From the NCBI GenBank assembly GCA_964441285.1, contig CAYTUK010000004.1, forward strand, positions 119,799 to 183,798: 64,000 bases of DNA. Direction: 5' to 3'. Source of the stretch: S010-25 sp964441285. Lineage in GTDB: Bacteria > Pseudomonadota > Gammaproteobacteria > SZUA-229. The notes beneath the pieces were generated by a model that made no database searches, was not told where the DNA came from, and saw only the letters and a list, made by a program, of their open reading frames with translations. Shown piece after piece: positions 44,995 to 53,075 of the stretch (positions are counted from its first letter, which is position 1; each line of letters begins with the position of its first letter). The position numbers were made by a program, and so were the translations under genes.

Positions 44995-45591
44995 TCAGGA
45001 TAAAAGTTTTTTTGTGGTACTGGCAACACGGGTTCCCAGTGCCAGACAGAGCTTCTTTTCATCCTTGCTTAATGGGCAGGTTATAATATCATCGGTTAAA
45101 CGTGTTGCACCATAAGGTGTGCCGCCGGTTTTTGTTTCAAACAGAGCAGTTTCGGTATAGGGCAACCCAACGATAAGCATACCATGGTGTAACAGCGGGA
45201 GTATCATGGTGAGTAGTGTGCTTTCCTGCCCACCATGCATGCTGGTGCTGGCAGAAAAAACCGCACCTGGCTTGCCCGCAAGTTTACCAGACATCCACAG
45301 CGCAGAGGTATTATCCATAAAATATTTCATTGCTGCAGGCATATTGCCAAAATGCGTAGGGCAGCCAAAGATTAAACCATCGCATTCAGTTAAATCACTG
45401 TTGTTAGCGTAGAGTGCGCCCTGCCCAGGGATTGTGGCAGTAAGCTGTTCAATGTCAGTTGATACTGGTGGTACGGTACGGAGGCGTGCATGCATTCCCT
45501 CAACAGACTCGACACCGCGCGCGATGACATTTGCCATTTCGGCTGTTGTTCCGCCCGGGCTGTAATATAACACCAGTATTTCTTTAGCCAT
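44995..45591 (-). CDS. wrbA: NAD(P)H:quinone oxidoreductase, WrbA family flavodoxin-like protein
   Basis: 198 residues; FMN-dependent two-electron quinone reductase thought to limit semiquinone stress. The phosphate-binding loop YYSPGGTTAEMA is at 9-20. The isoalloxazine contacts are in GCPTHFGNMPAAMKYFMD and STSMHGGQESTLL. The ATG overlaps the TAA of the arsC-like gene (TAATG), so the two are translationally coupled. Confidence 0.94.
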   Translation of the reverse strand: MAKEILVLYYSPGGTTAEMANVIARGVESVEGMHARLRTVPPVSTDIEQLTATIPGQGALYANNSDLTECDGLIFGCPTHFGNMPAAMKYFMDNTSALWMSGKLAGKPGAVFSASTSMHGGQESTLLTMILPLLHHGMLIVGLPYTETALFETKTGGTPYGATRLTDDIITCPLSKDEKKLCLALGTRVASTTKKLLS

Positions 45592-45957
45592 TAGAGTATC
45601 CTCAGTACTGTTTCGACTGGTCGTCCAATGAGTGCGTGGTTGCCTTTAATTACGATCGGTCGCTCGATTAAAATAGGATTGTCCACCATTGCCTGTATCA
45701 GTTGCTGGTGGCTAAGCGTTATATTATCCAGATTATTTTCTTTATATACGGCTTCATGCTTGCGCATCAGTTGGCGTGGCTCCAGGTTCAGCAGTTTAAG
45801 CAGATAGGTTAATTCTTCAGTTGTGGGTGGGGTTCAGATATTCGATTACAACAGGTTTAATGCCCCGCTCAGTGAGCAGGGATAACATTGCACGAGATTT
45901 GCTGCAGTGTGGATTGTGAAATAGTTGTATGCTGTCTGATTGATTCGTCATAGTCAT
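45591..45957 (-). pseudogene. arsC: Arsenate reductase (glutaredoxin-type ArsC) with a one-base frameshift
   Basis: Starting at 45957 the minus strand encodes MTMTNQSDSIQLFHNPHCSK, then SRAMLSLLTERGIKPVVIEYL. The active-site cysteine (HNPHCSKSR) is present. The frame breaks at a run of four G on the plus strand (45829-45832). Removing one base restores PPTTEELTYLLKLLNLEPRQ and continues to the family ending IERPIVIKGNHALIGRPVE and the TAA at 45591. As written the protein stops after about 45 residues. Either a true recent frameshift or a sequencing error in the homopolymer explains it. Confidence 0.88.
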
Positions 45958-46197
45958 AATGGGCTGGATTGTTTAAATTATACAGAGTTAAGGCAGGGTA
46001 TTTTGGCAGATTTTCTGCAAAGAAAACATAACTTGACAGGATAGGGTTACATTGTTAACTTTTAGCACTATAATGTACTAAGTATAAGTACCGTATGTAT
46101 CAATTAACTAAAGAATTATTCTCTGGCATAATTGAATAACAACAAATATAATTACAGTTAAATTACTCATCCAATATAAAACCAATTCGGAGATCAT

Positions 46198-46869
46198 ATG
46201 ACCATGCGTACAACTGCCCGTTTGTTTAGCATTGCTATTTTAAGTTTAGGACTGATAACCGGCTGTGCAACAACAGACGAAAATCAGGCAGCAAGTGGCC
46301 CAAGTCCAGCTGAACAAGCTATTACTGCTGCTAAAACTGCAACCGCAGAAGCAAAAGGATTGCATTATGAATGGCGTGACACTGGTAAAATCATTAAAAA
46401 AGCTGAAAAAGCCCTGACTGCAGGTAATGAAGCTAAAGCCTTAAAGTTGGCAAATAAAGCACTAAAACAATCACAAACGGCGATAAAACAGGCTAAGTTC
46501 CAGGATAAGAAATACCTGGATACTATGAGTGTCAGTTATAAGTCGAGTGATGTAAACGCTGCGGCTAGCAATCAACGGGGGGCAACGGCCGGTCGGGTTA
46601 ACAGCTACTCAGTTGTACGTGGTGACAATCTTTGGAATATATCTGGTAAGAGTGACGTTTACGCCAATCCCTACCAATGGCCATTGATATACAAAACCAA
46701 CCGTAACAAGATTAAGGATCCTGATTTAATTTTCCCTGGTCAGGTTTTTGATATTGATCAGAACGCTTCAGCCGCTCAAATTGATGCCGCAGTCAACCAT
46801 GCGAAAACGCGTGGTGCGTGGACACTGGGTGATATTGAGCAGTCGGATAAAGCATATCTGGCTCAATAA
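46198..46869 (+). CDS. LysM-domain lipoprotein (DUF4398-like N-terminal helical region)
   Basis: 223 residues. The signal peptide ends in a lipobox LITGC (about 20-24), so it is a lipoprotein. An alanine/lysine-rich helical region (35-105, AEQAITAAKTATAEAKG and KALKLANKALKQSQ) follows. A LysM-like peptidoglycan-binding domain (137-180) has SVVRGDNLWNISG and DLIFPGQVFDID. It is monocistronic, with a terminator downstream, and probably tethers outer membrane to wall or assists division. GGAGA precedes the first of two close ATGs. Confidence 0.8.
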   Translation: MTMRTTARLFSIAILSLGLITGCATTDENQAASGPSPAEQAITAAKTATAEAKGLHYEWRDTGKIIKKAEKALTAGNEAKALKLANKALKQSQTAIKQAKFQDKKYLDTMSVSYKSSDVNAAASNQRGATAGRVNSYSVVRGDNLWNISGKSDVYANPYQWPLIYKTNRNKIKDPDLIFPGQVFDIDQNASAAQIDAAVNHAKTRGAWTLGDIEQSDKAYLAQ

Positions 46870-46970
46870 GACGTTTTTTATCTGATTTAAGTCGAGATCT
46901 CTGGCATTTAACTTTGGATATTTGAGATTGAGTATTTAAAACAGGACAGTTAAAACCCAGTCTTTAAAAA

Positions 46971-46994
46971 AGGCCCGCTTGCGGGTCTTTTTTT
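46971..46994 (+). terminator. Rho-independent terminator of the LysM lipoprotein gene
   Basis: AGGCCCGC pairs with GCGGGTCT (one G-U) around a tiny loop and is followed by seven T. An A-run before the stem could allow bidirectional function. Confidence 0.88.
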
Positions 46995-47042
46995 GTTTGA
47001 AGGCATCACGGCATAAAGAGTGTGGATAATGGTTTTTGAGTG

Positions 47043-47339
47043 ATGAAGCAATGTTACCGTGTATTAATCAGTGGTGTGGTTCAGGGTGTGTTCTTTCGGG
47101 AGAACACCTGGCGGCAGGCGCAGCGCTATATGTTATCAGGCTGGGTAAGAAATTGCGTTGATGGGCGAGTGGAAGTGATGCTTTATGGCGAAGCTGTAGC
47201 CATTAAATCTATGTTGAAATGGCTTGAAATCGGACCGAAACTGGCAAAAGTGACTAATATAGAATGTATGAAGTTTTCCATTAATAAATTAAGTAAAAAG
47301 CTGCCGGTAATGTTTGAAGTGTGGCCGACAGCATACTAA
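47043..47339 (+). CDS. acyP: Acylphosphatase
   Basis: 98 residues from ATG 47043 (a GTG precedes it). It hydrolyses acyl phosphates. The loop SGVVQGVFFRENT carries the catalytic arginine, and GWVRNCVDGRVEV carries the catalytic asparagine. The family C-terminus is usually a short strand such as FEIR; here FEVWPTAY ends at a TAA that lies within the left terminus of the adjacent structured repeat, so the last residues may be repeat-derived. Confidence 0.92.
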   Translation: MKQCYRVLISGVVQGVFFRENTWRQAQRYMLSGWVRNCVDGRVEVMLYGEAVAIKSMLKWLEIGPKLAKVTNIECMKFSINKLSKKLPVMFEVWPTAY

Positions 47340-47470
47340 CAGTACAGATGAAAAGGCTATCCATGGTTCAAGACCGTCAGTCGCAGGGGTGCGGATGTCG
47401 AGTCGACAGGGATGTATTCACCGCGTGTTTTTAATTATGGGTAGCCTTTTCATTCGTTTCAGTAATAAGT
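47334..47470 (-). repeat. Structured intergenic repeat, copy 2 (subfamily A, inverted)
   Basis: Reverse complement of the 20.65 kb type. The terminus CTAACAGTACAGATGAAAAGG is on the left and CATTCGTTTCAGTAATAAGT on the right. The inner stem GGCTATCCAT pairs with ATGGGTAGCC. The core GACTCGACATCC (as read on the minus strand) is conserved. It lies between acyP and the GspE-like gene and ends 18 bp before that ATG. Confidence 0.85.
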
Positions 47471-47488
47471 TATGGTGAGAATGTTATT

Positions 47489-49285
47489 ATGAGTGCCGTG
47501 TTTAATAAATCTTCTGCTCAGTCAACGCCGCAGGGAAAGCTGGAAATTCCCCATATTCTGGATTGGCTTGAAGCGGATGAAATGGTCGACAGGGAAAATG
47601 CGCAAATGTTACGGGCGCTGGCAGTTAGAGACGAGTACCGTAAAAAACACCCGCTCGAGATTATTGCTGAACGCCATTGGATAAATTTACAAACTAGTCA
47701 AATTTTAACCCTGGAAACCTTATTGCTCTGGTTCGCTGCACGGGTTGAATTACCGTTTGTACGCATTGACCCGCTAAACGTAGCGGTTACGGAAGTTACC
47801 GAGGTGATGTCTTATGCCTATGCAGCACGTTTTAATGTATTACCTGTAAAAGTTGAAACGAACAGGATTACCGTTGCGACCGCACAGCCTTATGATTCTG
47901 ACTGGGAAATAGAGCTGGGGAAAATTCATAATAAAGAATTTAAACTGGTTATTGCTAACCCAGCCGATATTCGCCGCTTTCTGCTGGAATTTTACTCGAT
48001 GGCCAAATCGGTGCGGGGGGCAACCAGCAGTGTTGATGAAACCAGTAATGGTATCCAGAATTTTGAACAACTTATGGAATTGGGGCAGCGAGGCAAGCTG
48101 GATGCGAATGATCAACATATAATTAATATTGTTGACTGGTTGTTGCAATATGCTTTTGAGCAACGTGCGAGTGATATTCATCTTGAACCACGCCGGGAAA
48201 TGAGCCCAGTACGTTTTCGCATTGATGGTGTTCTTCAGGAGGTCTACCAGATTCCTTCATTGGTAATGAAAGCCGTCACCAGTCGGATAAAAATTATCGG
48301 CCGTATGGATGTGGCAGAAAAACGTCGACCACAGGATGGGCGGCTTAAAACGCGTACCCAGGATGGAAAAGAGGTTGAGCTACGCCTTTCTACTATGCCG
48401 ACTGCCTTTGGTGAAAAGTTGGTGATGCGTATCTTTGATCCCGATGTGCTGGTAAAAAACTTCCAGCAACTGGGGTTTAGTAAAAAGGATAATAAAATCT
48501 GGAGTTCGATGATTGATCAGCCACATGGCATAATTCTGGTTACTGGCCCGACGGGTTCAGGTAAAACAACAACACTGTATTCCACACTGAAATTACTGGC
48601 AAAGCCCGAAGTGAATGTTTGCACGATTGAAGATCCGATTGAGCTGGTTGAGCCTGCATTTAATCAGATGCAGGTGCAAAAGAACGTGGATCTGGACTTT
48701 TCTAGTGGTGTGCGTACGCTCTTACGTCAGGATCCTGATATTATTATGATTGGTGAAATTCGAGATAAAGAAACTGCGGATATTGCCATTCAGGCGGCAT
48801 TGACGGGTCATCTGGTTCTGTCCACACTGCATACTAACGATGCAACTTCAGCCGTTACTCGACTGCTGGATGTTGGTGTGCCGGCCTTTTTAATTCAATC
48901 TTCAGTGCTGGGTATTATGGCACAACGGCTGGTGCGTACACTGTGCCCACACTGCAAGCAGCCAACACCAATCAGTGATGAAACCTGGCAAATGCTAGTC
49001 CAGCCCTGGAAGGCAGAAAAACCTAAAACCGTTTATCGCCCGGTCGGTTGCCTGGAGTGTCGCGACACTGGTTATCAGGGGAGGATTGGACTATATGAAA
49101 TGTTCCGTTTTTCAGATGAAACTCGACGCCTGATTTCAGATAATGGTGATTTATCTACATTGCGTAAGCAGGCGATTAAAGATGGTTTGCAACCGTTGCG
49201 GCTGAGTGGCGCAAACAAAGTTGCGCGTGGAGAAACGACAGTGGAGGAGGTCTTACGTGTCGCACCGCCGCCGCTGGATACCTGA
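47489..49285 (+). CDS. GspE/PilB-type secretion ATPase (orphan)
   Basis: 598 residues. An MshEN-like N-terminal domain (about 25-150) is followed by the hexameric ATPase. Walker A is GPTGSGKTTTLYSTL, the Asp box is TIEDPIELVEP, Walker B is IIMIGEIRDKETAD, and the His box is GHLVLSTLHTNDA. A tetracysteine zinc motif (CPHCKQP and CLECRDTG) is near the C-terminus. This is the motor of type II secretion or type IV pilus assembly. No other pilus or secretion gene is adjacent, so the system it serves is unknown. Confidence 0.9.
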   Translation: MSAVFNKSSAQSTPQGKLEIPHILDWLEADEMVDRENAQMLRALAVRDEYRKKHPLEIIAERHWINLQTSQILTLETLLLWFAARVELPFVRIDPLNVAVTEVTEVMSYAYAARFNVLPVKVETNRITVATAQPYDSDWEIELGKIHNKEFKLVIANPADIRRFLLEFYSMAKSVRGATSSVDETSNGIQNFEQLMELGQRGKLDANDQHIINIVDWLLQYAFEQRASDIHLEPRREMSPVRFRIDGVLQEVYQIPSLVMKAVTSRIKIIGRMDVAEKRRPQDGRLKTRTQDGKEVELRLSTMPTAFGEKLVMRIFDPDVLVKNFQQLGFSKKDNKIWSSMIDQPHGIILVTGPTGSGKTTTLYSTLKLLAKPEVNVCTIEDPIELVEPAFNQMQVQKNVDLDFSSGVRTLLRQDPDIIMIGEIRDKETADIAIQAALTGHLVLSTLHTNDATSAVTRLLDVGVPAFLIQSSVLGIMAQRLVRTLCPHCKQPTPISDETWQMLVQPWKAEKPKTVYRPVGCLECRDTGYQGRIGLYEMFRFSDETRRLISDNGDLSTLRKQAIKDGLQPLRLSGANKVARGETTVEEVLRVAPPPLDT

Positions 49286-49496
49286 TACGCTGATTTTTTC
49301 AATTAACCGGCAGTAGCAGTGTGTCGAGCAATGATGTGATGTAGTGTTCTGGTCAGAGTGAAAACGTCTATTCATATTTATTATTTATTCTATTCCTTAA
49401 GTTAGGTTTCGTTCAGGGGTGTTGTACAGGTATAATATGTGCTTCCTGCGCTTTTTTCGCCAGATTTTTAGTTTTACATCTGTGGAGGTTTTTATA

Positions 49497-49883
49497 ATGA
49501 GCTACTATTTTTCTAAAATTTTAGACACTGATTTTGATGCAGCAATTGAACGTGTGACAGCACAACTTGCCGAGGTTGGTTTTGGTATCCTGACCACCAT
49601 AGATGTGAGTGCAACACTGAAAAAAAAGCTGGATGCGAATCTGAAACGCTATACCATTTTGGGAGCCTGCCATCCTCAATCGGCGTATAAGGCGATTCAG
49701 GCTGAAGATAAAATTGGTACTATGTTACCCTGCAATGTACTGGTACGTGAGACGGATGAAGGTCAGGTGGAAGTGGCAGCAGTTGATCCCGTTGCATCAA
49801 TGTCAGCAATACAGAACGAAGCACTAGGCGGTATCGCTACAGAGGTTCAGGCAACGCTGAAAAAAGTAATTGAAAGCCTGTAG
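49497..49883 (+). CDS. DUF302 family protein
   Basis: 128 residues from ATG 49497, with TGGAGGT 7 nt upstream. In-frame sequence upstream is not family-like. It matches the compact alpha/beta DUF302 fold with the segments FDAAIERVTAQLAEVGFGIL, ILGACHPQSAYKAI and LLPCNVLV-like MLPCNVLVRE. DUF302 proteins are small soluble proteins of unknown role; the conserved cysteine in GACHP is present. Confidence 0.88.
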   Translation: MSYYFSKILDTDFDAAIERVTAQLAEVGFGILTTIDVSATLKKKLDANLKRYTILGACHPQSAYKAIQAEDKIGTMLPCNVLVRETDEGQVEVAAVDPVASMSAIQNEALGGIATEVQATLKKVIESL

Positions 49884-49938
49884 GCCTATTACTGGCGATA
49901 TAAACTGTCTGTTTATATTATTTATTAATTCTATGTAT

Positions 49939-50076
49939 GTACTAACAGGACGGATGAGAAGGATACTTCTTATTCAGACATGCTGTTAATACATCCATGT
50001 AAGCTCGACACCCGCATCCCTGCGGCTGGCGGTCTTGAATAATAAGTATCCTTTTCATCCGTTTCAGTAATTAAGT
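49939..50076 (+). repeat. Structured intergenic repeat, copy 3 (subfamily B)
   Basis: The left terminus is ACTAACAGGACGGATGAGAA and the right is TTTTCATCCGTTTCAGTAAT. A near-continuous stem forms: GGATACTTCTTATTCA pairs with TGAATAATAAGTATCC at 15 of 16 positions. The core has CTCGACACCCGCATCC and an inner CCGCA/TGCGG hairpin. It ends 5 bp before the glutaredoxin ATG. Confidence 0.88.
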
Positions 50077-50081
50077 GAGTT

Positions 50082-50345
50082 ATGTCACAACCAAAAATAG
50101 TCATGTACTGTGGTCGTTTCTGTGGATATTGCACAGCGGCAGAACGTTTGTTGCAAAGTAAAAATGTCAAATATGAACGCATCAAAGTAGACGAAGACCC
50201 TTCCATGTTTGAGCATATGATGAAAATAACTGGCCGCCGTACTATCCCACAAATCTTTATTGATGATCGCCATATTGGTGGTTTTGATGATCTTGTCGCA
50301 ATAAATCACAGTGGCGAACTTGATACACTGTTAAACTTAACCTGA
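50082..50345 (+). CDS. grxC: Glutaredoxin (GrxC type)
   Basis: An 87-residue dithiol glutaredoxin. The active site reads FCGYC, a variant of the usual CPYC with glycine in place of proline. The cis-proline segment RRTIPQIFIDD and the glutathione-binding GGFDDL are intact. It reduces protein and glutathione disulfides using glutathione. The start follows directly after a structured repeat, without an obvious Shine-Dalgarno apart from GTGAG. Confidence 0.93.
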   Translation: MSQPKIVMYCGRFCGYCTAAERLLQSKNVKYERIKVDEDPSMFEHMMKITGRRTIPQIFIDDRHIGGFDDLVAINHSGELDTLLNLT

Positions 50346-50391
50346 TTATCCTTAATACATCTGAAAACTACAGTTCAATAGTAAACAACCT

Positions 50392-51819
50392 ATGCAGTAT
50401 TTGCCCATATTCACAAAAATAGAACAACGACCCTGCCTGGTCGTCGGCGGTGGTAGTATCGCAGCAAGAAAAATCTCTCTACTGAGAAAAGCTCAGGCAG
50501 ATGTCACCGTGGTTTCGCCGGAGTTATGTCATGAGTTAGCCATGCTGGTGGAAGATAAGCAGATAAAACACCTTCAGCGTGAATTTGAAGACGATGATCT
50601 GGCGCAATGTGTGCTGGTTATTGCTGCTACTGACCAGCACGAAATTAATCAGCATATTTCCCGTTTGGCGCAGCAGTTACGCCTGCCCGTTAATGTAGTG
50701 GATAACCCTGATTTATGCAGCTTTATTATGCCATCGATCATTGATCGTTCCCCTGTTGTTATTGCTGTTTCAACCGGTGGTACATCCCCCGTATTAGCAA
50801 GATTGATTCGAACAAAGCTTGAAGGCAGTATCCCAGCAGCTTATGGCAGGTTGGCAAAGTTGGTGGATGGTTTTCGTGATAAGGTAAAAGCAGCGTTTCC
50901 CAATGTTGAATCACGTCGAGGCTTCTGGGAAAAAATTCTGGAGGGGAGGGTCGCAGAACTGGTATTTGGTGGTCGTGAAGCTGAAGCGGGAAAAATGCTG
51001 GACAAAGCCATTAAGTCGCAGGTAGAAAAGCCACAAATTTCTGGTGAGGTTTTTCTGGTTGGTGCTGGTCCAGGTGATCCAGATTTATTAACCTTTCGCG
51101 CTCTACGTTTAATGCAACAGGCCGACGTGGTCGTGTATGATCGTCTGGTATCACCCGCGATTATGGAGTTGGTACGGCGTGATGCTGAGATTGTCTATGT
51201 TGGTAAAGAGAATGACAGGCATACCATGGAACAGGAAAATATTAACCAGTTGCTGGTGCGCCTTGCCCAGGAGGGTAAACGAGTATTGCGCCTAAAAGGG
51301 GGGGATCCGTTTATTTTTGGGCGTGGTGGTGAAGAAATTGAATTACTGGCTCAGAAAGGTGTCGCGTTTCAGGTTGTGCCCGGTATTACCGCAGCAAGTG
51401 GTTGCTCTTCCTATGCGGGTATTCCTTTAACGCACCGTGATTATGCACAGGCCTGTGTATTTGTTACCGGCCATCTGAAAGATGGTTCAGTTAATTTGAA
51501 CTGGAAAGCACTGGCGCATCCACATCAAACAGTTGTCTTTTATATGGGTTTACATGGTGCGCCAACGCTGTGCAGAGAAATGATAGCGCATGGTTTGCCC
51601 GCAGCAACACCAGTGGCACTGGTCGAGCAGGGTACAACGCCGCAGCAACGAGTTTATACCGCAACACTGGAAACATTGCTGGATGTTATTGCCAGTAAAA
51701 ATATAAAGCCACCGACTCTAATTATAGTGGGTGAAGTGGTACGCCTACATGAAAAGCTAAGTTGGGTTAAAGAACAGTATGTTGCGGATGTGGACAGCGT
51801 GTTTGCCTATAAAAATTAA
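50392..51819 (+). CDS. cysG: Siroheme synthase (trifunctional)
   Basis: 475 residues. The N-terminal part (1-210) is precorrin-2 dehydrogenase/sirohydrochlorin ferrochelatase with VVGGGSIAARKISLL and the serine-containing VSTGGTSPVLARLIRTKLE. The C-terminal part (216-460) is uroporphyrinogen III methyltransferase with VFLVGAGPGDPDLLTFRALR and LRLKGGDPFIFGRGGEE. It makes siroheme for sulfite and assimilatory nitrite reductases. Confidence 0.97.
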   Translation: MQYLPIFTKIEQRPCLVVGGGSIAARKISLLRKAQADVTVVSPELCHELAMLVEDKQIKHLQREFEDDDLAQCVLVIAATDQHEINQHISRLAQQLRLPVNVVDNPDLCSFIMPSIIDRSPVVIAVSTGGTSPVLARLIRTKLEGSIPAAYGRLAKLVDGFRDKVKAAFPNVESRRGFWEKILEGRVAELVFGGREAEAGKMLDKAIKSQVEKPQISGEVFLVGAGPGDPDLLTFRALRLMQQADVVVYDRLVSPAIMELVRRDAEIVYVGKENDRHTMEQENINQLLVRLAQEGKRVLRLKGGDPFIFGRGGEEIELLAQKGVAFQVVPGITAASGCSSYAGIPLTHRDYAQACVFVTGHLKDGSVNLNWKALAHPHQTVVFYMGLHGAPTLCREMIAHGLPAATPVALVEQGTTPQQRVYTATLETLLDVIASKNIKPPTLIIVGEVVRLHEKLSWVKEQYVADVDSVFAYKN

Positions 51820-51865
51820 TCCACTCGGATCGAAAGATTAGCGAAAAACAATGGGCAGTAATATT

Positions 51866-51992
51866 TACTAACAGGACGAATGAAAAGGATACTTATTATT
51901 AAAACACGCTGTCAATACATCCATGTAAGCTCGACACCTGCATCCCGCGGATGACGGTCTTGAATAAGTAAGTGTCCGTTTCAGTAATAAGT
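51866..51992 (+). repeat. Structured intergenic repeat, copy 4 (subfamily B, shortened)
   Basis: Same orientation and core as copy 3, beginning TACTAACAGGACGAATGAAA and ending CCGTTTCAGTAATAAGT. The right arm has lost about nine bases corresponding to CCTTTTCAT, so the outer stem is incomplete. It lies 46 bp after cysG. Confidence 0.82.
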
Positions 51993-52037
51993 AATTATAA
52001 TGTAGAAGCATAAAACATTTTATTGGTGAATATAAAC

Positions 52038-52718
52038 GTGTCCAAATATCTCATATCTGTATTGTTAGTCGCAATAGCATTGCAGGCAACGCCTGCCATT
52101 GCAAAACCGGTTTATGTGAGCGATCAGTTAACCATACCAATGCGTTCTGGTGCAACCAGTCAGTATCGTATTATTAAATTTTTACCCAGCGGAACAGCAT
52201 TGACGGTGATGCAAATTTCCGAAGATGGTAGCTATACACAGGTTGAAACCCAAAATGGTAACTCAGGCTGGGTGGAATCAAAGCTGATAATGCCACAGCA
52301 GAGTGCTCGTGACCTTCTTGTTGTGGCAAATAAAAAAATCAGTCAGTCCAGTGATATTATTGTACAGCTAAAAAAACAGATGACTGGTTTAGGCCAGCAA
52401 AATCACCAACTTGAAAATAAATACAAAAACCTCGACAGCGAGCGACAGGCGTTAGCGAGTGCGTATAGTAATTTAAAATTGACCGCCGCGAACCCGGCTG
52501 CACTTTCCCATAGAAACAGGCAGCTTCAACATGACCTTGACCAGACGCAGACAAACGCGGCTCAGCTAGAAAAAGAAAATCAGGTATTGCAGGATAACGT
52601 CATGCAGAACTGGTTTTTGATTGGCGGCGGGGTGTCGCTAGGCAGTTTACTTATTGGTTTACTGATTACACGCGTTAACTGGCGACGTAAACGTAATAGC
52701 TGGGGTGACAGTTTCTGA
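52038..52718 (+). CDS. SH3-domain, coiled-coil membrane protein (TIGR04211/YgiM type)
   Basis: About 226 residues. A signal peptide (ending near AIAKP) is followed by a bacterial SH3 domain (to about residue 90, VSDQLTIPMRSGATSQYRII). A coiled-coil region (about 95-195) is rich in Gln, Leu and Asn. A C-terminal membrane helix and a basic tail (LITRVNWRRKRNSWG) close the protein. YgiM-like proteins are inner-membrane anchored in the periplasm; the role is unknown. The start is uncertain: GTG 52038 has GGTGA 8 nt upstream, GTG 52026 is an alternative. Confidence 0.85.
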   Translation: MSKYLISVLLVAIALQATPAIAKPVYVSDQLTIPMRSGATSQYRIIKFLPSGTALTVMQISEDGSYTQVETQNGNSGWVESKLIMPQQSARDLLVVANKKISQSSDIIVQLKKQMTGLGQQNHQLENKYKNLDSERQALASAYSNLKLTAANPAALSHRNRQLQHDLDQTQTNAAQLEKENQVLQDNVMQNWFLIGGGVSLGSLLIGLLITRVNWRRKRNSWGDSF

Positions 52719-52865
52719 GGTTGATTAGTAATGTAGGGATGAGATGGTGGACAAAGTGATATTAGATATGTGTAGTATTAGATCTCAGGGAGACGGTATT
52801 GGCACCGAAAAATCAGTAAAAACAAAGTTTTGTGTTATCATGGTGGTCTGGTAAGCAAACATGAC

Positions 52866-52952
52866 TGGTGCCGAGAAGAGGACTTGAACCTCCACGGGGG
52901 TTACCCCACTAGCACCTGAAGCTAGCGCGTCTACCAATTCCGCCACCTCGGC
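52866..52952 (-). tRNA. tRNA-Leu (CAG anticodon)
   Basis: On the minus strand a class II tRNA of 87 nt folds. The acceptor GCCGAGG pairs with TCTCGGC (one G-U). The anticodon stem CTAGC/GCTAG encloses TTCAGGT, giving CAG. The variable arm is long, and CCA is encoded. It lies in a 357-bp gap between the SH3 gene and rnr. Confidence 0.96.
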
Positions 52953-53075
52953 AAGTGACTAACGGTCAAAACAGGACGCGACTTTACAGGGCGCATTAGC
53001 ACTTGTCAATTTCTGTTTTCCTTCCAGAATAAAAGTATTAAATTTAAGTATAAATAAATAGTGTCAGATTAAATA

